A DNA stretch of 64,000 nucleotides from Symsagittifera roscoffensis (taxonomy: Eukaryota; Xenacoelomorpha; Acoela; Convolutidae): assembly GCF_963678635.1 (NCBI RefSeq), contig NC_087063.1, positions 52,965,074 through 53,029,073 of the forward strand, read 5' to 3'. The first letter of the stretch is position 1; each line of letters opens with the position of its first letter. Below the pieces are notes generated by a model. That model ran no database searches and was not told the DNA's origin. It saw nothing but the letters and a program-made list of their open reading frames with translations. Below are positions 26,501-34,800 of this stretch, one piece after another. The position numbers were made by a program, and so were the translations under genes.

Positions 26501-29500
26501 TATCGATTCATAGTCATTCGAAATGATTCTGCGGCATTTGGCATTTGTGAAAAATTTGTAAGTTGACTTTTTAAGATTTCATGTTGTTGTAAGTAATAAG
26601 GTAGTGGGATTTCATTTTGCATTTGCGTTGGTTGATAATACTCTGTATTAACTGGGTTTTGTGAATTAAAAATATTATTTAGAGATGCGTGATTTGGTCT
26701 AGATTGTCGCATATGTTGTTCTTGCGTATATGGTTCAAAAATATCTGGTTGAATTACGTGATAAGAGTGGAGATTTTGGTTTGGAAAATTTTGTTGATGA
26801 TTTTGGTCATAAAAATCTTCATCATCTGATGAAAGATAATTAGGAGTATAATAAGGTGTTTTTTGTTTATTTTGGTTTCTCTGTTTATTGTTTTTGTTTT
26901 GTTGAAAAATCGGATAAATTCCCTTTTGGTCTTGTGATATTCGTGGGTAATCGTTAAAATTTACTGAGTTTGTTGTTGGATGTTGGAAATTTTGTCTTTG
27001 TGAAAATAAACGATTTTGCGTATTTGTGCGCGGAGATTTAGATGTTTGTGGTCTATTTACATTGTTATAATTGTGTTCTGCAAAATTGTTTCTCTTGAAT
27101 GTTTTTTGTTTTTGTGTTGGTTCGTCATTGGTTCAAGCGTTTGATGATCCATATGTGAATAATTTGGGACAACGGAGGGTTTAACCGTAGACTGTAATGT
27201 TACATGGGGTAAGGTTGGTTGTTTAGGTCTTGGAGTTGTAAGATTTGGATGTATTGGTGAGATACTTTGTTGTGTTGTTGTTACTGTTGTAACTACTTCT
27301 TCATTTGTGAAATGTGATGGTGTTTGAATATCTTGTTGTGTAAGAATTCTAGTTCCATTTAGGTTTTCTTGTTGTATGAGGGTTGAGTTTAAACTATTAT
27401 TTCCCATTCTTTCGGGTAGAAATGAATTATAATTTAGAGGTGTTGCGTCAGCTGTGAGTGGGTATACTTTAATTATTACTTTTTTATACTGTTAAATGAG
27501 ATTGTGCTGATTGCTTGACTTGAAATATCTGTTGGCATGTTCGAGAATAGTGGATGAGACCATTCAGGGTCCCAATTATTATCTGATTGTTTTGCTAACA
27601 CAGTGTCATCAGTTGAATTTTGGAGTCTAAAATTTTTTCTCGTTTGTGAGATTAAATCAATTTTGTGTGTGAAATAATCAATGATGAACAATGCTCAGAT
27701 TTTTTGTAAACCTTGTTTAACATTTTGTAAGATTTCCTTACTGGTTGAATTTTCACGGATTGTGTTTAAATATTCGGAGAATAATGCAATTTCATGTCTT
27801 ACAGTTGTGTGTTTTGATGTTTGACTGGTGAAGTTCCTTGGGATTCTGATTTTTCTAGTATAGATAGGTAGCTATGAAATATTTGAAATTCATCGTTAGT
27901 GAAAATTTAACTTGCTCTTTGTGAGTTTTGATAGTGAATATTTCTTATGTATTCAGTGAATACTTTTGAAAATTCTATTTCTACGTCGTCTAATTGATGT
28001 AGATATCTACCATGAAATTTACTTGGTGAATGGATTGCTATGGTATAGATTTCGTACTGTCGTGTTAGGTTACGTTTTCCTTTTAGATAGTGATCGATAA
28101 TTTGTCTTTTGATTTTTACTTCTGGAAATTCTGTTGTGCATGGACTAGCTCCTTTTACAAACAAATTTGCAAATAAATTTTGACAAAATTGTGTTTGTCC
28201 TCTAGCATCAGTGAGTGAATTGATTAGAAGTGGGAAGATGGAGTTTTCATCTTCGCTTTCTTCGTTTTGACTAATTTTTGTGTTTTATAACTGTTAATTT
28301 AAAGTTTTCAGTGTGTTTTACTGGTTGATTCAAATTGTATAGACGTACTGGTTTGTTTTTAAATGTCTTTTTTTTCTTCGTTTTCCTTGTATTGATGATT
28401 TTGATGTGGTTTCTGAGTCAAAAAAATTTAGTGTATCATTAACTATGTGCTTTCTATTTACGGAGTCTTTTAATCTGTAAAGTTCTTCTAAATTACTTGT
28501 TTCTGATTCGGAGGTTGCGTTTCTTCGCTTTGAAAGTCTTCTTCGTGTAATCTGTCTTTGTTTGCTTAAAATTGTTCTGGTGATTGTTTGTCGTTTTGTT
28601 CTAATATATCCTATTGACTGTGTGTGTGGAGTGATTACGAGGTCACATTTTTCGTTGTTTATTTCACAATTTTGTAGAATGATTGTTTGTTTATTTCCTA
28701 AGTTGTCTAGTGACATAAGGTTTAGGACGACGGATGTAATATTTGGATTACTGATTTTTAATAGTTAAACTGTTAGTTCTTACGATTTGTTCGGGTTAGC
28801 CTAACTTGGGCTGTGTAGTTCAGGGTTGGAGAGAAAACTTTATATCGATTCCTGAGAATGATTGTTACTTTCTCGTGACTAGTCTAAGTTAAGGTGTTAA
28901 CTTACTTAATCTTACTTAGGGGTAGTGATTGTGTTCAAGGGTTGAAGAATAGTAAATCGATCCACAAGATTCAGGTATATTTGGAACACAAGTAGTTCGT
29001 TAGATACCATTTTAAACTTTTTTAACTAAGTTTAAGTATTATCCTAGGTCAGGCAAGAGGGGGGTCAAGTGAATGATGAATAACCGAAGTTCTTCACTGT
29101 TTATCCTAATTGGAATGGTTAGTGTGATTGAAAGTTGTCTATTAGTCTTCGGTCTTGAGAAAGGGTTGGATAGTGATTCGATGTTTGAGGTCGTTAGACA
29201 CTTTTCTAAATGTGTGGGGGAGAACAAAATTGTTCTATTTGATCCAACGATAAGCCTTGATGATCAGGATATAAGATTAATGAAAAGGAATTTAATTTAG
29301 GTAAAAGTGAATTAAAGATCCAAGGAAAGCCTTGATGATCTATTAAGTTTAAAAATTTATTTTAAGTAAGGATAAGAAATAGGATAGGATAGGGTAGGCC
29401 TTGATGTTTTAAGTTAACTTTTATTGATAAAAACTTTAGTTTATTACTTTTTGATGATGTTAGTGGGTTTATGATTTGCTGTTATGTTTTAGGCGTTGAA

Positions 29501-31599
29501 GCTGAGATGAAGAGATGATTTATATATTACTAACTATTTTTTATAATTTTATTTTCAATAAAAGTTATTTCCTGATATTTTTTAAATTTACTGCAGGTTA
29601 AAAGGAACGATTAGGGATGTTTTTATCAGTCGTTATTGTACAATAATAAGTTTAACGCCTGTTATTATCGCTGAAAAATTTTTTTCAAAGATGTTATGTT
29701 TGCAAATGAAAATCTAAATTCGTTGCTAATAAAACTCTAAATATAAAAGTTTGTGTTGGTTTTTGCCGTACGACCATGAAATTTATGGGTAAGTTCCTTT
29801 GTAGTCGTATATCGTCTCTTGTCCGAGGTCTTTTTCCAATACCGGGTAATTCTCGTATTGTTCGGAATAATGGCTCTGATCTATTGACTCGTAGCGACAT
29901 TTCAATTAAATTATTGTCATGCAACACTTTTGAGAATGTTTTTTGTCTAAGTCTAATCTATTTTTGGTTAGTTTTGAGCTTTTTTTAACTTAAGGTCTTA
30001 TTCGAGACTTATGGTCGCACCAGATGAGTTGGGAGGGATGTCTAACTCATAGAGTAATTTCGGATAAGGTACAACGTCTGCTCGTCACGCTATCTTATTT
30101 TCGGCCGGATAGATTATTGGCCGTATAGCAACTTCTTAGTATGATACCGATCTTACTCTTACTCTTATATCTCTTAGTCTCAATAGATCTAGAGTATATA
30201 TCTGATGGAGTGTGATTGGTTGGTCTTTAAACCAATAATAACATATAGTTTGGAACAGGTTCCACTAGTTAAACGGCCCTTTTATTATCCTTGTTTCATG
30301 GTTACATTGTGAGGCATGAGCTATAAATATGATTGGAATAACCCAGACGTTCCACCTCCCAATTATTATTTCAATCGTAGAAAAAAAAGAGTTCATTCAT
30401 ATTTTTTTTAATTGAACAAAAAATTGCCAGTAAAAACTCGCAGGTGGGAGGTGGAGGATACCTTCCCCGCCCCACGGCTTCTAATTTTGTAAAATACATT
30501 TTGGGCTAACCAATCCTAAAACTTCTCTGAAGGCGCTTTATTTGAATATAGACATGACAAAGTTAACATGGTTTTTCAAAATTGAGTTTTAATTAAGGAT
30601 GGGGAGCGGAAAAGAGTCACTTTTTTAGGCGACCAAGACAAAATGGACAGTCTGGTAGTCCACCTAGGACTCAAACGTCGGCATCTGTTCCACTTCATCA
30701 TTTTCGTCGTTCCAAACGCACTTCTCTGCCTGTTGTCGGGACTCGTATTCATCATCCCGGTGGAATCTGGCGAGAAAATCACGTTCTCTATCACAATTCT
30801 CCTCGCCCAGTTTGTGTCTCTCGGGACTATTTCGGATCTGCTTCCCTCGAGTTCTCTCAATTTCCCTAAAATTGGTTATTTATGCCAGGCTGCCATTTGC
30901 CATATGACTCTGGACACTTTTGTTGTCATAATAGGTTAGTTTCCTTTTCCATTTCATTGTCTGACACATGCCTTCATCCATTGAAAAATTTCCGATGGAG
31001 CCAAAAGTACTGCTAGAACTCTTTCAAGCTGGGACTTCATAAATTCCTAGGTTAATTGAAAGCGAATGTCATAGAACAGTAACAAAATGGGTAAAACTTC
31101 AACTCATCACGAGTTCCAGTTCTGACTTTCTCGGTATCTAACCGTTATTTACTGTCAGTGTTTTTAAGCCGTGAAGCGTCACTTCGCCTATGGAACGCAT
31201 CGTATGGGCCTCCGAACAAGGCATCTCATCTCATCCAACTTCACGAGAGTGTTCGGACTGCTGCCGTGTCCCATGGAGAAATCATTTCCTGGATTAGATG
31301 AGTCACATTTTAAAGAACCTCAAATTCAGGCGGACCCAAAACTAAATAGCGAATGTTCAGATGATTCTGCAACGTCACCGAAACAATCCGCCAACCAAAA
31401 AAGTCACAAGCTGATGTCATCCAACGTGGAAAGTACCCAGGAAGCGCTTCGTAATGTTCTGAAGCAAGTCGAATATCTAGAAAGCGAAGAAAATGCGGAG
31501 TATCTGTGGGCGTATTTTGGGAAACTCTTGGATAGAGTCTTTTTGTATTTCCACGCTGTACTCTCACTGGCTGTAGTTTTGTTCTCATTGTTCTGTTGA
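11163..31599 (+). CDS. Cys-loop ligand-gated ion channel subunit (gene, with introns)
   Basis: Five exons are visible: 11,163-11,517; 11,902-12,102; 12,810-12,911; 30,598-30,934; 31,169-31,599. They encode a signal peptide, an extracellular domain with the Cys-loop, four membrane segments and a cytoplasmic loop, about 475 residues in all. This is the normal size of pentameric neurotransmitter-gated channels in the plasma membrane of neurons or muscle. The motif GEK before the second membrane segment is the pattern of cation-selective members; anion channels usually have PAR. No vicinal Cys pair is seen, so it would be a non-alpha subunit. The ligand is unknown. The third visible intron is 17.7 kb and contains a whole LTR element. 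Exons 2 and 3 do not join in phase, so a small exon is missing from my model or the gene is damaged. Confidence 0.85.
11902..12102 (+). CDS. Receptor exon 2: Cys-loop
   Basis: Starts after TGTTTCTAG (phase 1 acceptor). It encodes the signature Cys-loop, two cysteines separated by 13 residues with the FPFD core (CSFDITLFPFDEHQC), followed by a strand ending VGAWI, which matches the family's FGSW strand. It ends before GTTAGT in phase 1. Exon 3 as read below needs phase 0, so the junction is unresolved. Confidence 0.88.
12810..12911 (+). CDS. Receptor exon 3 (loop-C region), tentative
   Basis: Bounded by TTATTTCAG and AAG|GTAAGG, it is exactly 34 codons open in the frame that joins exon 4 (phase 0 to phase 0). 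The start, VLWTVMDI, fits the conserved W-containing strand before loop C. Its upstream phase does not match the phase-1 end of exon 2: read in that phase a stop follows after about 12 codons. Possible explanations are an unseen small exon in 12,103-12,809, an indel, or alternative splicing. Confidence 0.5.
13211..13587 (-). repeat. 3' LTR (377 bp)
   Basis: Aligns with the other LTR over TGAGTTGGGA...CTAGAG and ACCAATAATA...GGTTCCA. Between these blocks it carries about 135 bp absent from the 5' LTR, including a perfect 13-bp palindrome GTGCTGAAATTAC-AA-GTAATTTCAGCAC at about 13,442-13,469. Several point differences from the other LTR indicate age. Sequence just inside (GGATGAG read on the - strand) could be a short polypurine tract. 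Confidence 0.8.
13600..14000 (-). pseudogene. Small coding-like remnant next to 3' LTR
   Basis: Open stretches at 13,728-13,916 and 13,732-13,965 in two frames, followed by further sense-strand coding-like sequence to about 13,600. The product is unknown. It could be the end of an accessory gene or unrelated sequence. Confidence 0.25.
14001..15164 (-). other. Retroelement 3' untranslated region
   Basis: Noncoding in the sense direction. Two near-identical phrases GGTGGGTTAGGCC lie at 14,266 and 14,310. The + strand open stretch 14,336-14,587 is an antisense, T-rich frame with no support. Confidence 0.4.
15165..17110 (-). pseudogene. Accessory reading frame 3' of env region, unknown
   Basis: Sense-strand coding-like sequence of about 1.9 kb. 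It has a Pro/Ser-rich start (16,615-16,923), a coherent frame with one stop from about 16,230 to 15,609, then after a frameshift another coherent frame to a TAG near 15,165. The latter encode a mixed, folded-looking protein of roughly 350 residues. No family is recognised. It may be a cytoplasmic tail extension of env, a separate protein made from a spliced message, or a captured host gene. Multiple long coherent frames argue against chance. Confidence 0.45.
17370..20880 (-). pseudogene. Env-position glycoprotein-like region, broken
   Basis: After integrase, about 3.5 kb of sense sequence is coding-like but split into many frames (main pieces 19,724-20,086; 19,195-19,551; 18,996-19,256; 18,481-18,693; 18,110-18,508; 17,884-18,093; 17,606-17,887; 17,371-17,565). 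It holds scattered cysteines (near CESEP, EDCKNE, CDPTTR and EETCTIF), alternating strand-like segments, and hydrophobic membrane-like stretches at about 17,380-17,470 and 17,280-17,340. Position after pol, length, cysteines and a C-terminal membrane anchor are what an envelope protein would show. I cannot assign the fusion-protein class. One stop (TGA near 18,107) is again at a likely Trp site. Confidence 0.55.
20881..22439 (-). other. Integrase C-terminus and spacer before env region
   Basis: Decayed sense-strand sequence. Short frames at 22,020-22,200 continue the integrase C-terminal domain. A 70-codon basic open stretch lies at 21,357-21,569. At 21,590-21,720 and around 21,000 the sequence is low-complexity. 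A splice acceptor for an env message would be expected here but I cannot fix one. Confidence 0.4.
22440..23200 (-). pseudogene. Retroelement integrase
   Basis: The longest intact piece (234 codons) has the HHCC zinc-binding N-terminus (GHSG, IQHFYF, CNDCIICQ). The catalytic core has D in FDRKGP, D in VTDNGIEF and E in NGLVEG, the D,D-35-E arrangement; the residue after E is G where Arg is common. It ends at TGA 22,457 after FNQKP, probably a Trp-to-stop change. The C-terminal part continues in broken frames to about 21,900. Normal role: inserting cDNA into the host genome. Confidence 0.85.
23690..24200 (-). pseudogene. RNase H domain remnant of pol
   Basis: The stretch shows the order typical of the Ty3/gypsy RNase H: RECTAIIHTLTEYEFLILG, then TDHKPIIFLF, NYRVYRFQLIL, and finally KNLALPDTLSRN. 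The last corresponds to the conserved N-x-x-AD-x-LSR end. A TGA at about 23,917 sits where the family has Trp. Directly upstream in sense order is the retropepsin end; the 200-250-residue reverse transcriptase core expected between them is not present. Confidence 0.75.
24240..24620 (-). pseudogene. Retropepsin (aspartic protease) remnant
   Basis: On the - strand near 24,578-24,600 the sequence reads GFLIDSG, the catalytic D-S-G triplet of retroviral-type aspartic proteases after two hydrophobic residues. About 90 residues downstream a IIGIPFIKKY segment matches the usual C-terminal ILGxDfL-type strand. Stops and a frame change interrupt it. The preceding 24,620-25,130 is decayed sequence in several frames. 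Normal role: cutting the Gag-Pol polyprotein. Confidence 0.65.
25137..27056 (-). pseudogene. gag: gag-like polyprotein with zinc knuckle, broken
   Basis: Sense order: an Asn/Gln-rich segment, then a capsid-like region (26,086-26,712) with a LDGAAQKWF motif typical of retrotransposon gag. Then comes a nucleocapsid region with CNYCRRYGHS...C at about 25,730-25,775, a CX2CX4HX4C zinc knuckle whose last Cys is moved out of frame by a one-base loss. A long Arg/Ser/Asn-rich RNA-binding tail (25,137-25,664) follows, itself interrupted by a frameshift. Stops include a TGA near 26,394 at a likely Trp position and a TAA at about 26,315. Role in an intact element: particle assembly and RNA packaging. 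Confidence 0.75.
27057..28716 (-). pseudogene. Retroelement 5' ORF region, unknown (upstream of gag core)
   Basis: Open stretches at 28,330-28,716 (128 codons, very basic with RRRLSKRR and RRKKRH), 27,907-28,164, 27,476-27,691 and 27,057-27,407 (Thr/Gln/Pro-rich, disordered) follow each other in sense order with frameshifts and stops between. They look like a decayed continuous coding region of up to about 550 codons preceding the gag core. They may be a long gag N-terminus or a separate protein; no conserved domain is recognised. One stop (TGA near 27,690) stands where a Trp would fit. Confidence 0.45.
28717..30007 (-). other. Retroelement 5' leader
   Basis: About 1.3 kb between primer-binding site and the first clear ORF. 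Small open stretches (29,694-29,927 and 29,039-29,227, - strand) have no recognised motif. Degenerate repeats of CCTTGATGATC occur near 29,257, 29,331 and 29,399. The length is long for a leader and may include a decayed upstream ORF or splice sites. Confidence 0.4.
30008..30022 (-). other. Primer-binding site
   Basis: On the - strand, two bases (TC) after the LTR end, TGGTGCGACCATAAG begins with TGG, complementary to a tRNA CCA terminus. The position is as expected. I cannot assign the tRNA with confidence. Confidence 0.65.
30025..30264 (-). repeat. 5' LTR (240 bp)
   Basis: Shares both termini with the left LTR but is 137 bp shorter, lacking the middle block with the palindrome. Either this LTR suffered a deletion or the other gained sequence. 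Because the two LTRs are identical at insertion, the length difference arose afterwards, or through recombination with another copy. Confidence 0.8.
30598..30934 (+). CDS. Receptor exon 4: pre-M1 and membrane segments M1-M3
   Basis: Follows an AATTAAG acceptor. It encodes the LKRR pre-M1 motif, M1 (HFIIFVVPNALLCLLSGLVF), then ESGEKITFSITILLAQFVSL as M2 with Glu at the selectivity position, the DLLPSSS turn, and M3 starting IGYLCQAAICH. The exon ends before GTTAGT in phase 1. It lies 334 bp to the right of the retroelement. Confidence 0.9.
31169..31599 (+). CDS. Receptor exon 5: cytoplasmic loop and M4
   Basis: Follows TGTTTTTAAG in phase 1. It starts with a basic segment after M3 and continues with a Ser/Gln/Lys-rich M3-M4 cytoplasmic loop of about 75 residues. 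It then has the amphipathic helix preceding M4 and a C-terminal hydrophobic M4 (VFLYFHAVLSLAVVLFSLF), ending at TGA 31,597-31,599. Loop length and the terminal M4 fit the family. Confidence 0.88.
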
Positions 31600-32620
31600 A
31601 AATTATGCACACTTCTCTAAAAGTAGTGGAACATTATAAAATTTATATTAACAAAGATTTGAAAAGTTGAACCTAAAAATTGCACAAAACCATTGTGACG
31701 TTTTGCACGGTATTTAGAATTTAGGGGCAATCTATTTTATTGAATAAAGATCAATTTTTAAGCAGTTTTTTCATAAATACTGAAAACAAATAGTTTCGTT
31801 TTTGATGTGTGCATTAAAATTGCGTGGTTCGCTTTTGTTCTGACCATTGAAAATGGCGGGGGGGGGGCAAATTTGCATTCGGGTATGTTACGCAAAATCA
31901 TCTAAAACCAATCATAATTGACTAGGTCGGGTGATACATTCTATTAGGATCGTTGCAGTTATGATTTGATCAATATTAAAAGATTTTCAAAAAAGTTCCA
32001 AGCGTCGAGAAAAAATGATTTAAATGTTTTAAGTTGTAGTCCCGATTTCGAGAGAGGAGAGTAAAGCGAGACAGCAGGCTTATTGTTCAAAAAGAATGAT
32101 CGGTAATTTTTTTAAGCCACTATAAACTTAGTTTACTCCAGTGGGAAAAAAACTTCAAACAAACTAACATGAATCTAGAAAAATTCACAAGTAATGTGCC
32201 TAGAGAAATTAGAATTTTCGAACAGAACATTAGCTTTATGTACCAAAAAAAAAAATTGGGTGCTCTGTATCTTCCAAACGTTTTTACGATCTTTGAAGAA
32301 ATCCTTCTTCGCCGTTACGTACATTTATGCTGATAATTTCAACAAGTCCAAAAACAATAGTTTGATGTATTTAAATTCAATTTTATTTGGCAAGCAGTGG
32401 TTTTTAAGATGAAGGATAATCGGATATCAAAAATAGCTATCAAAGACAATCATCAATCAACAAGAATTATGTTATCAACTATTTTATCAATTTATTAACC
32501 AATATGTTTTATTGACATTAAACAACAGTCGAAATAATAAGGATTTCGGCCTGATATGAGCAGTCGTGTTTCACTTTAAAAACTAATGAGCGTCAGTTTA
32601 AAACAATTAAGATGCAAATA
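31600..32620. other. Intergenic, receptor 3' side
   Basis: Noncoding. It contains an 11-nt G run at about 31,857 within ATGGCGGGGGGGGGG, resembling in reverse orientation the C run at 8,827. At about 32,525-32,560 is a GTCGAAATAATAAGGATTTCGGCCTGATATGAGCAGTCGTG segment matching the terminal motif of the MITE-like family. Confidence 0.4.
31743..31748 (+). promoter_or_regulatory. Likely polyadenylation signal of receptor gene
   Basis: AATAAA in TTGAATAAAGATC, about 145 bp after the stop codon, at the expected distance for a short 3' UTR. No cleavage evidence is available. Confidence 0.45.
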
Positions 32621-33085
32621 GGACGAATACACTCTTTAATTCGATAATGCGCCAATGCATTGTTTAGATGGAGAATTAAGGAAGGCTGTTAAACGTTTTT
32701 CGATTGAAAAGGAATTTGAGCAAGCAAAATGTGTCAAAAGGTTTAGCTAACAAATTAATTGATTGGACTGAGTTTTTCTGGTGTGATAAACGTTTTTCAT
32801 TTTTGCTCTGATACGAACAGTCTTGTCTAATGTAAAACATACTTCATAATTAAGGCGAAGCAGTCCCCGTTTTTTAAGCTTTGCACTACAAAATTTAATG
32901 AGGGTATCAACTCGCAAAAAACTTTTGAAAAATGGTTGAGACTTTTTAAAAATTACGTCTTGAGTTGTCTTGTAACTAAGCAATGAACTCATATAAAAGC
33001 TTGAACATTATGTCTCAGCATTAATTGGAGCACATCGTCGAAACATACAGTTCGAACACAATTTCGAACATATCCCAACACGAAA

Positions 33086-33301
33086 ATGAGAACGCTGAGC
33101 ACAGACCAACCAAAGTCAATTCGAGGGTTGAACTATGGGAAACTACGAACCAGAAACGTTCATAACCTTATTATAATTAATATAAGACTTTCAACACCTA
33201 TCAATTACAATCCCTTTCCTCAACATATTACAGCCTCCCATATTACAAACAAGACTGCTCGAAACAATCTAGAAAGCCCTGAAGGTTCCGAATGTCCATA
33301 A
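33086..33301 (+). CDS. Short ORF in left palindrome arm, unknown
   Basis: 71 codons from ATG to TAA, hydrophilic, ending LESPEGSECP. The opposite arm (34,078-34,293, - strand) has a same-length ORF with the same start and end motifs. Both reading frames being kept despite divergence suggests, but does not prove, coding. No family is recognised. It might instead be conserved because the DNA itself is the terminal motif of the element: the 3' end overlaps the GGTTCCGA / CAGGGC motif shared with the MITEs. Confidence 0.25.
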   Translation: MRTLSTDQPKSIRGLNYGKLRTRNVHNLIIINIRLSTPINYNPFPQHITASHITNKTARNNLESPEGSECP

Positions 33302-34077
33302 AATAGTCTCAGATAAGTTTTTGGCTGATGAGTTATAGACAAACTAAGAATTTCAAGCTGAATATAAAATCGTGTAAACAATTAATCAGACCTGCTATAA
33401 TTGAATTTGTATTGATTTTGTGGTGCGGGATAATTCGCCACGCGTAAATAATGCGCGTTAAGCTTTCATCATCAAAGAATTGCATTAGTCTATTAGTGAG
33501 CGTGCCACGGCAATTTTTAAGCCAGGAGAGGAAGGTAAGCGTACCTTGAACAAAACGCCAACCCGGGCATATATATTCCGTACTTTCTTTGAAAATTGGA
33601 ACAACACATCTGCTGGTATCAGTTCAAAGCCTGAATTTTTCGACTGCCTTTTAGGGTCGATAGAGCAGTGCTTGTTTTTATAAGTCTGCTCTGATACCAG
33701 CAGTCTTGTTGTTCCAATTTTCAAAGACAGTAAGGAATATAAATGCTGGGTTGCTTTTTTTAGTCAGACCAATTCTCAGAAAAAAAAACTTCTCGTGGAA
33801 TTGATCCTGTGTTTTTCGTGGTCCCAGAGGCGTTGCGCTTACCACTAAAGGTTCATGGCTCAAAAAAAGGCTAACGTGGTTGTAAAAGCGCTGCATTACT
33901 TTGATGTTGAAAGCTAAACGCGCATTATTTACGCATGACGAATCATGCTGCACAAAAAGGTTGTTACAAATTCAATTGGGGAAGGTCTGATTAATTCTAT
34001 TTGCGATTGTAATTATTCAGCTTGAAAGTCTTAGTTTGCCTATAACTCATTAGCCAAAAAACTTATCAGAGACTAGT

Positions 34078-34293
34078 TTAAGGACAGTCGGAACCTTCAG
34101 GGCATTCTAAACTGATACGAGCAGCCTTGTTTGAATATGGAAGGATGTAATGTGATAGGGAAGGGGATTGTAATTGAAAAGTGCTAAAATTAATTATATA
34201 ATTTATATTAAAGCTAAGCACGGTTCTGGTTTTTGGTTTCCCAAAATTCAACCCTTGAGATGACTTTGATTGGTCTGCGGTCAACCTTCTCAT
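34078..34293 (-). CDS. Short ORF in right palindrome arm, unknown
   Basis: 71 codons, mirror partner of 33,086-33,301. The two share an MR-x-L-x-x-DQ-x-KS start, a GLN-x-GK segment and a PEGS-x-CP end, with many substitutions between. Evidence for a real product is the same as for the partner and equally weak. Confidence 0.25.
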   Translation of the reverse strand: MRRLTADQSKSSQGLNFGKPKTRTVLSFNINYIINFSTFQLQSPSLSHYILPYSNKAARISLECPEGSDCP

Positions 34294-34800
34294 TTTTGCG
34301 TTGGGCTTTATTTGAAAATGTGTTCGAAAATTATCTTTCGACGATGTGTTACAATCAAAGCTGAAACATAATATTCAAGCTTTTAAAGTAGTTTATTGCT
34401 TAGTTGCAAGACAACTCGAGACGTACTCTTTATAAAAGTCTCTACCAATCGTCAAAAACTTTGAATTGAAATCCTACAGTAAATTTTGTAGTGAACAAAA
34501 TTTTCCTTTTAAAAAATCTATATCGCAACCCATTGATCGAAAGAACCTAACAGCGGGAAATGCTTAGCCTTTTTTTTGAAATATTTTTTACACTGACAAG
34601 ACTCTCAAACCAGAGCCATATTTAAAAACGTTTATCACAACAGAGAAGCTTAGTCTGCTCGGTTAATTTATTAGCTATTCTTTAGACATATTTTGCTTGC
34701 TCAGTTTCCTTGTCAACAGAAAAAAGTTTAACAGCCTTCCTTACTTCTCCATCTAACAATGTATTAACCCATTATCGAATTAAAGAAAGAACTTGTTCAA

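Larger units (their letters stand above)
13211..30264 (-). mobile_element. Ty3/gypsy-type LTR retroelement with env region, antisense in intron
   Basis: Two related direct repeats (13,211-13,587 and 30,025-30,264) begin TGAGTTGGGA and end GGTTCCA on the + strand, which is TG...CA when read on the - strand. They are flanked by CTAG at 13,207-13,210 and 30,265-30,268, a 4-bp target duplication normal for Ty3/gypsy. Inside, read on the - strand, come primer-binding site, 5' ORFs, gag, retropepsin, RNase H, integrase, an env-position protein and an accessory frame. At 17 kb it is unusually long. The + strand interior is G/T-rich (sense strand A/C-rich). Frameshifts, stops, LTR divergence and lack of a visible reverse transcriptase core show a dead, old copy. 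Confidence 0.85.
32625..34795. repeat. Long near-palindrome with about 1-kb arms
   Basis: Sequence from about 32,625 to 33,626 is repeated in inverted order from 33,688 to about 34,795, around a spacer of only about 60 bp. Anchor pairs include GAAGGCTGTTAAAC / GTTTAACAGCCTTCC, GAGCAAGCAAAATGTG / ATATTTTGCTTGCTCA, AGAACGCTGAGCACAGACCAACC / GGTCTGCGGTCAACCTTCTC, and AATTGGAACAAC...CTGGTATCAG / CTGATACCAGCAG...GTTGTTCCAATT. The arms are diverged with small indels. It is best read as a large-TIR or foldback DNA element without transposase. Both arms hold a 71-codon ORF of similar sequence. Confidence 0.75.

Noticed and set aside
17606-27700. Reading TGA as Trp (alternative genetic code)
   Set aside because: Normal TGG Trp codons occur in the same genes, TAA stops and frameshifts are also present, and the host receptor gene ends in TGA. 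Decay or G-to-A change is simpler.
13211-30264. BEL/Pao assignment for the LTR element
   Set aside because: The 4-bp target duplication, the zinc knuckle, the ALPDTLSR-type RNase H end and the integrase pattern fit Ty3/gypsy better; without the reverse transcriptase the call stays probable rather than certain.
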